The position numbers and the translations under genes were made by a program. The notes beneath the pieces are model-generated. The model was not told the origin of the DNA. It ran no database searches and saw only the letters and a list, made by a program, of their open reading frames with translations. From assembly GCA_028095005.1 (NCBI GenBank), contig CM051460.1, forward strand, positions 65,883,676-65,947,675: DNA of 64,000 nt. Reading direction: 5' to 3'. This document shows positions 59,101 to 64,000 of the stretch, piece by piece (the stretch's first letter is position 1; each line of letters begins with the position of its first letter). Source of the DNA: Rhynchospora pubera (taxonomy: Eukaryota; Streptophyta; Magnoliopsida; Poales; Cyperaceae).

Positions 59101-62100
59101 TCTGGTTGAGAAATCACACAGATTTTTTCATAAAGTTTTTAATTCTCAAAATTCACAAACTTCCATAAATCATGATGGCTGTCTTAAATAGCTATTACAG
59201 AAACCCTAGAAAGAGAAAATACATAAAATTTCCAAAACAACCCCTAAAAATAGTAAAGAAAGGTTTAAAAGTTCATGATAGAAGGCTCAGATCGTGAATC
59301 GGAGCTGACGATTTTGCGAAAACGAAGCGACGCTGGTTTTGGCTCGGGCTTTGAGTCACGGATCTCCTGTCAAAATTTCGGCCCGATCCGACAGTCGGAT
59401 TAAAAGTTACACCCATTTTATTTTATTGAAGTGTGCGCAGGGCCAAATTGCATCAAAATTCGTACACATTACCTCTGAGCATTTTTGCCTACCGCCATTC
59501 AATAAGTATTATCCAGGTCCTCTAGCAGAATACATGCAATTGTGCAAAACTAGTTGTGCTTTATCACAACAGACCAGTATAAATGCATTGTATTTCCATT
59601 TTCCAGTAATAAAGTATGATGATTACAGGTGGATGTAAAACTGGTTGGTGGCATGAAAGTGCATGTTGACACAGATGATCCAGATGAGGCTTATTCTCTA
59701 CTAATAGAGTTATGGGAAGTCACAATACAGAGACATTGGGCCCAAGCTGTTAGAGACAGTCCTCCAGCAGTATACAGGTCAAATATTAAATAACTTGTTT
59801 TTAGATATTCCCTATGTAATTTGCAATAAAACGGGCAAATTTAGTTAAGTATGATATTTAGTGAAATCACACTATTCATGTATGTGTTTATGCTAAGTGA
59901 CTGTAATGTATTTCTAAATAATAATAGCAACTTTCTCTTCATGTCTTTTACTTGTCCTGTAGAAAATATTGTGTCATTGATGCACCTAATGGCGAAGAGA
60001 TCCTGGCACGGGAATATCGCACCAGACTTTGGTAAATGATTTTTTTAATTACTATGTTTTCATTTGTCTTGTATTTTTTAATACTCCAGTTTTTTTCTGT
60101 GATCAAATTCAGCTTTTGTTACTATTCTTTTCACGTTAACAAACTTGGGATATTGTACTACTAAGCATAACAATCAATATTTTAACATTTCAATTTCTTA
60201 TTTTTTTTTTTCTGAATGGCCATTGGTCAATGAAGTTCCGGATGCATATCCATATAATATCTTGAGGAAAGCCAATATTTACTAATTTTAGATTCTTTTA
60301 CTTTTTTTTCCTGAAATATGAAATATTGCCCTTTTTGACATGCTAACATTTTATTTTGTGTTATTTTCAGGTCATCTTTTAAAAGTTAAAAATAGTAAAC
60401 TATTCTAAATAAACTTCGATTGTGCCTGATATTTTTATTTAAGAATGCATTTTGACATTGGATCTGCTATTCAAATATTGAAAAATAACATATTGATTGA
60501 TATGCTAACATCGGTACATTAGCAACACTAGTGTATGCTAATCCAAAGGAACTTTATTCTTTGAATTTTTTTAATGCTTTTCTAATAATAATTAAGAAGC
60601 CCTTTGTCTAGGTTCACTTTGCTTTTTTAGTTTGATCTTCTTCTGTCAAACCATTGATATGGAAATCAGACAAAGAAGTAGGACATAATATTTTGAAATA
60701 ATTGAGTTGGAATTGCCGCAAAAAAATATTTTTATTTATATTTTACTCCTATAGGATGTGTGGGGGCAAAGTTTGTAATCATTATTTTTGTGAATTGTAA
60801 ATAGGTATGCTGACATATTGGCAGCATGGAATGAAAGTGATGCAGAATCTTCAGATGATGGAAGTGATGCAGAATCTTTAGAGGATGAAAGTGATACAGC
60901 ATCTTTAGAGCATGAAAGTTATGCAGCATCTTTAGAGGATGAAAGTGATGCTGAATCTTCAGAGGTTCTAGTAGTAGATTCATCTTAGCATGCCTTAATC
61001 AATATTTTGTTATATCGTGAAATTTCTTTCTATTTAAATTTACCTAATATATTTTTTTGTTTTTTTTTAAAATCTTTTCTGGGATTACATCAGAATTTAT
61101 GACCTTCCTTTCCTGCAGGGAGTTTCCGTAAATCGCATAGGAGTATCAAGCACTTTGTCATTGCCTGAAGGTGTCCAGTGTGAATTGTACACACTACCTG
61201 TAAGCTTTTTTGCCCACCGCTATTCAATAATATTAAGTCCTGCAGCAATATGGATGCAATTATGCAAAGCTAGTTATAATTTATCACAGAAGACCAGTAT
61301 AGATGGTTTGTTTTCCCAGTAATAAAGTATGATGATGACAGGTGGATGCTAAACTGGTTGGTGATGGAGATGGCATGGTAGTGCATGTCAACACAGAAGA
61401 TCTAGATCAGGATGATCCTGTACTAATAAATGTACAGGGAGCCGCAATGATGAGACATTGGGCCCGAGCTGCTAGAGACTATCGTTGGGCTGATGAACTT
61501 AATAAGATTATTACTGATGCAGGATACAGGTCAAAGATAAAAATATATTTTTTTTTTCAGATTATCCCTTATGTAATGATCCTCTGTGTCTGTTATAGTA
61601 CCGTGTAATTTCTCCTTCTACTTCATTTGCAATACATGCAATGAACGGGCAGATTTAGGAAAGTATGATAATTAGTGAAATCACACTGTTCTTGTCTGTC
61701 ATTTTTATTCTAAGCAACTGACTCTAACTTTCTAAATGATAATATTAGCAACTTACTCTTCATCTGTTGTTCTTCTCCTGTTGAAAATATAGGGTCATTT
61801 ATGCACCAAATGGTAAAGAGATTCTGGCACGGGAGGACCACATCAGACTTCGGTATATGATTTCTTTCTTTATTATGTTTCCATTTATCTTGTCTTTATG
61901 TAATTACTCTCAGTTTTTTCTGTAATCAAATTTATATTTTGTTACTATCTGTTCACATTTGTACCTGTAAGCCATTTTTTGTCATACATATACCAGAATA
62001 AGCTGGGTTCTGATCATGTGCTGGTATTAGCATAACAACCAATATGCTAACAATCCGAATTCTTCTTATATTTTCTTTCCCTAAACGGCCAATAAAATTC

Positions 62101-62891
62101 CTTATGTATTCTCCATATGTATTCTCCAATATGTTAACAAGCCGAATTCTTCTAACATTTTTTTATTTATTTTCAGCTCATCTTTTAAAAGTTCTAAAAA
62201 TAGCATAATAATTTAAATAAATTTTGATTGCGCACAAGATTTTTATTTAATAATACATTGGTACCTTGGATTAGCCATTTGAATATGAAAAATGACAATA
62301 TTAATTAAGATTCTAACATTAGTACATCAGCAAAACTCGTGTATGCTAATCCATAGGAACTTTATTATTTGGATTTTTAATTTTTTTCGAGCAATGATAA
62401 ACAAGTCCGTTATCTAGGGTAACTTCGCTTTGTTTAGTCTAATCTTTTTCTATCAAAACATTGATATGGAAATCAGATAAAGAAGCCCGACAGAAGATTT
62501 TGGAATGATTGATATCAAATTGCAGCAATAAATTATTTCTATTTAATCCTATAGGATGTATGGGGGCAAGTTGCATTTATAATTTCTGTCGAAAGCCCAA
62601 TCAATACTCTTCTTAGATGCTGGTGTATGTTTAACTTAAATATGTTTTAACTTAAAAATTTCTATATAGTGGGTTTTGTTAATTGTCAAATAAAATAGAA
62701 GTGCAAGTTACAAAGAACAAGAATAGAGATTTTCATAATAACTGTCTTGATTCTAGTATTAACTAATTTGTAATCTATGCTGTTTATACTAAATTAATTT
62801 CAAGGCCATAAGAGTGATGCAATAGGTTTGTAGGCCACATTATTAGATTCCGGCTGAGGGGTAGGTTTTACTATTATTGTTATTATTATTA

Positions 62892-62934
<43 letters not shown>

Positions 62935-64000
62935 TATTGCTATTACTATTATTAGTATTTACTTTTATAAACTATTTTATTTTTTGTTGATTTTTCCTAT
63001 TGGGTTTCTTTTCTAGCCTACCCCAACTTGTTTGGGACAAAAGGCTTAGTTGTTGTTGTTGTAATTTCAAGGCCATAAGAAAGTGCAAAATTCTATTTTA
63101 CAAATATACAGAGGAATAGATGCACCAGAGATGAATATGGAATATGGCTCGGAGGCGAGGGATGCACTGAGAAAACTTATCCAGGGCAAGCGTTTGACAA
63201 TACAAGTTTACGAGAAGGACAGATATGGTAGATTGGTTGCGGATGTCTATTGTGACGGCATACTTATACAGGTACAAGTTGCCTGATCAATCAACATACT
63301 TTTCTGTGCTAATACAGCTTATATTATATACTACTGACCTTAAAATTAACTTGTAACAGTCATGCCAAAGCTTAATAATGGTTTTGCATTCTTTGCCCTT
63401 TCCTGGAAATTAATTGTTGATTATGTTAAAAAATTGATGTCATATATTCTTGAATAGGTTGTAGTTTATTGTGGTTGTTAAGTTTTGGAAATGAATACTT
63501 GAGATAGAAATCTTGATTCATGGTATTTCAACTGCAACCATAGTGACGTCTATCATTTATTTGCTTCAATGAAATATCAGGCCACTGTTGTCGAACTGAA
63601 AACTTAAAACTCATGCTTTTGCGTGAAGTGTATAAGAAGTTACGTATTTCTGCTTTTGCTTTCAATTCTCATATCTTGTGATTTTACTGTAATGCAAATA
63701 TTCTAGATAAGTAGGCAAAAAAGAAGATGCCACTTGGCTCTCAAGGAGTGTATTTAGAAACATGCTTGAAAGATGACATATTGTTATAAAATGCAAATGG
63801 CAGGAGAAACTGCTTAGAAAAGGTTGTGCTTGGCACTATAAAGCTTATGATAAATGCCGGTCATTTGCACAGGTGTTTCTTATTCTCTAAAATTTCCATT
63901 TTTTCTTCCTGTAATTTTATTATTTTTTGTTCTATATATATAAATTTTTTGAAGCTGGCTAAATTAAATACTTAAGAGCTTATGATAAACGCCGGTCATT
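56125..64000 (+). CDS. CAN-like nuclease, copy C, with duplicated exons 3-6 (3' end outside window)
   Basis: Exons seen: 1, 56125-56280; 2, 56542-56597; first unit 3a, 58761-58990, exon 4a destroyed, 5a, 59629-59777, 6a, 59963-60031; second unit 3b, 60805-60964, 4b, 61119-61199, 5b, 61342-61529, 6b, 61793-61852; then 7, 63112-63271 and 8, 63804-63872. Exon 9 lies beyond the window. Phases allow exon 2 to 3b (TG|G, Trp), or 3a-5a-6a-3b, both in frame. Skipping the first unit gives a normal SNase domain with IRLRGIDAPE, EYGSEAR, DRYGRLVADVY and GDGDGM. The N-terminus is MGN but has no Cys near it, so palmitoylation seems lost. Unit a lacks the metal-ligand triplet (VGGMKVHV instead of VGDGDGMTVHV). 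Exon 3 carries acidic repeats. Could be a working gene or a late-stage pseudogene. Confidence 0.7.
56610..58654 (-). mobile_element. RTE-type non-LTR retrotransposon, 5'-truncated, 11-bp TSD, in intron 2 of copy C
   Basis: TAAATTTATAC flanks both sides (56599-56609 and 58655-58665). On the - strand the 3' end has the RTE-typical GCCTACCCCAACTTGTTTGG...AAAAGGCTTAGTTGT block and a tail of TAG triplets instead of polyA. The 5' end starts inside the coding region, so the endonuclease is missing. Confidence 0.92.
56854..58635 (-). CDS. RTE-clade reverse transcriptase (5'-truncated ORF, about 593 aa)
   Basis: An open frame continuing to the truncated 5' end without an ATG (TTG at 58633-58635 is only the first possible start in the track of the frame). 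Reverse transcriptase blocks are in order: KALGPDNIPTEVW, STIVPIFKNKGD with NYRGIKLMSH, FIDLEKAYDKVPR, GLHQGSALSPYIFALVMDEI and the catalytic FADDVVLV. The C-terminal part (YLGSMLQSDGEID, LYGAECWATK, LRWFGHIQRRP, GRGRPRLTW) is typical of plant RTE elements. The AP endonuclease domain is absent. No stop interrupts the remaining frame, so the insertion is young. It cannot move on its own, and its role in the host gene is limited to lengthening intron 2. Confidence 0.9.
   Translation of the reverse strand: MAKKNAKKAVSEARGRAYEDLYQKLSTKEGEKDVYKIAKLRDRKTRDLNQVKCIKDETDRLLVRDDEIKNRWRDYFNKLFNGEDDDLGIVLNDSFDDSNRRFVRRIQESEVKEALKRIKVGKALGPDNIPTEVWRCLGDVAVVWLTKLFNSIFRSNRMPDAWRRSTIVPIFKNKGDAQSCTNYRGIKLMSHTMKLWERVIEHRLRRMTNVSKNQFDFMPGRSTMEVIFLIRQLMERYRERKKDLHMVFIDLEKAYDKVPRKVMWWALEKKKVPTKYVTLIQDMYDGAVTCIRTWDSVTSDFPIKIGLHQGSALSPYIFALVMDEITKDIQGEIPWCMLFADDVVLVDESRTEVDRKLELWRRTLESKGFRLSRTKTEYMGCEFSGIRPVDGDVCLDGQVVPTKDTFRYLGSMLQSDGEIDEDVSHRIRAGWVKWRQASGVLCDKKVPQKLKSKFYRTAIRPAMLYGAECWATKRRHVQKMSVAEMRMLRWICGHTRKDRIRNDDIRDMVGVAPIEEKLIHHRLRWFGHIQRRPPEAPVRIGILNHFENTRRGRGRPRLTWEEAVKRDLKEWNVSKELAIDRSAWKLAIHVPEP
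58842..58990 (+). repeat. Acidic repeat in exon 3a (LEDESDAEF units)
   Basis: Five imperfect 27-30-base repeats encode LEDESDAEF-like units. The same repeat is found in exon 3b and in neither copy A nor copy B. The acidic run lies in the linker before the SNase domain. Confidence 0.9.
59060..59440. mobile_element. Foreign insert that removed exon 4a
   Basis: About 380 bases with no counterpart in unit b or in copies A and B replace the 5' part of exon 4a. The text includes ACGCTGGTTTTGGCTCGGGC and CAAAATTTCGGCCCGATCC, which looks like a retrotransposon LTR fragment. No TSD was found and the class is uncertain. Confidence 0.45.
60785..62580 (+). repeat. Internal duplication unit b of nuclease copy C (exons 3-6)
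   Basis: The second unit, better preserved. Exon 3b starts GTATGCTGACATATTGG like the ancestral exon 3 but has lost the PPRTPEEAASLV stretch present in copy A and in unit a. Exon 4b appears to use an acceptor (TTTCCTGCAG) inside the former exon, shortening it to 27 codons in frame. Confidence 0.85.
60829..60964 (+). repeat. Acidic repeat in exon 3b (LEDESDAES units)
   Basis: Five imperfect 27-base units encode NESDAESS, DDGSDAESL, EDESDTASL, EHESYAASL and EDESDAESSE. The array is in frame with the upstream and downstream exons. Confidence 0.9.
62814..63061 (+). mobile_element. Short RTE 3' fragment with 19-bp TSD in intron 6 of copy C
   Basis: TAATTTCAAGGCCATAAGA is present on both sides (62795-62813 and 63062-63080). 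The insert is the last about 250 bases of the same RTE family as 56610-58654, in + orientation, ending GGCTTAGTTGTTGTTGTTG. It contains a (TTA)n run at 62872-62935. It ends about 30 bases upstream of the exon 7 acceptor. Confidence 0.92.
63972..64000 (+). repeat. Second copy of exon 8 sequence at the window edge
   Basis: AGAGCTTATGATAAACGCC followed by GGTCATT repeats the text inside exon 8 (63841-63865) with few differences. This suggests a further local duplication of exon 8 that continues past the window. Confidence 0.6.

Larger units (their letters stand above)
58738..60770 (+). repeat. Internal duplication unit a of nuclease copy C (exons 3-6)
   Basis: It runs from the end of intron 2 to intron 6 and is collinear with unit b at 60785-62580: same exon order, and similar intron text such as GAGGTTCTAGTAGTAGATTCATCTTA and ATTGATATGGAAATCAGA. 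Unit a is the more damaged: exon 4 is lost to an insertion, the donor after it is CTGAGC instead of GTGAGC, and the original exon 6 acceptor AG is now TG, with a possible replacement AG nine bases upstream that keeps frame. Confidence 0.85.

Overview
This is nuclear DNA of a flowering plant. The evidence is GT-AG introns in the genes, AT-rich intergenic DNA, plant-type MITEs, and plant gene families: Ca2+-dependent SNase-like nuclease (CAN), P-class PPR, plant HMGB, plant TRFL telomere-repeat-binding protein and F-box. There are no bacterial-style operons, no rRNA and no convincing tRNA gene. The species cannot be named from what is visible.

The backbone is a tandem family of CAN-like nucleases on the + strand. 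Copy A (3424-7612, nine exons, 358 aa) is intact. Copy B (47317-51102) has a 2-bp frameshift and stop in exon 5. Copy C (56125 to beyond 64000) carries an internal tandem duplication of exons 3-6, acidic repeats in exon 3, a 5'-truncated RTE retroelement in intron 2 and a short RTE fragment in the last intron before exon 7. A solo LTR sits in its promoter. A fourth fragment (exons 8-9 only) lies at about 38460-39283. The 5' flanks of A and B are similar, which supports tandem duplication followed by expansion of the space between them.

Interleaved on the - strand are pentatricopeptide-repeat genes. A small PPR gene (8448-9389) has a nonsense codon and a lost 5' end. Three copies of one intronless Rf-like (RFL) PPR unit follow: copy 1 (9612-11354) is intact at 580 codons, copy 2 (31589-33334) has one nonsense codon, and copy 3 (40234-43108) is split by a 1124-bp hAT element with a perfect 8-bp target duplication. 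Removing that element restores exactly 580 codons. The block [SNase 3' end + RFL] at 6.96-11.7 kb is repeated at 38.46-43.5 kb.

Between about 19.68 and 27.83 kb is a large, nearly identical inverted repeat (arms about 2.1 kb, spacer about 3.9 kb). Each arm carries a C-terminally truncated HMGB gene next to a Helitron-like 3' end. The spacer holds a decayed fragment of a telomere-repeat-binding protein gene. The outer edge of the right arm is an insertion site of a 1.43-kb Mutator-like element with a perfect 9-bp TSD.

From 31.4 to 43.5 kb lie RFL copies 2 and 3, a 112-bp minisatellite, a LINE insertion that carries only an intact 707-aa ORF1 and no reverse transcriptase, and several foldback MITEs. 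From 43.5 to 64 kb come further MITEs, nuclease copies B and C, a solo LTR, an F-box fragment and RTE elements. The region reads as a disease-resistance-cluster-like, fast-changing island in which nuclease and organelle RNA-binding genes are duplicated and repeatedly broken by transposons.
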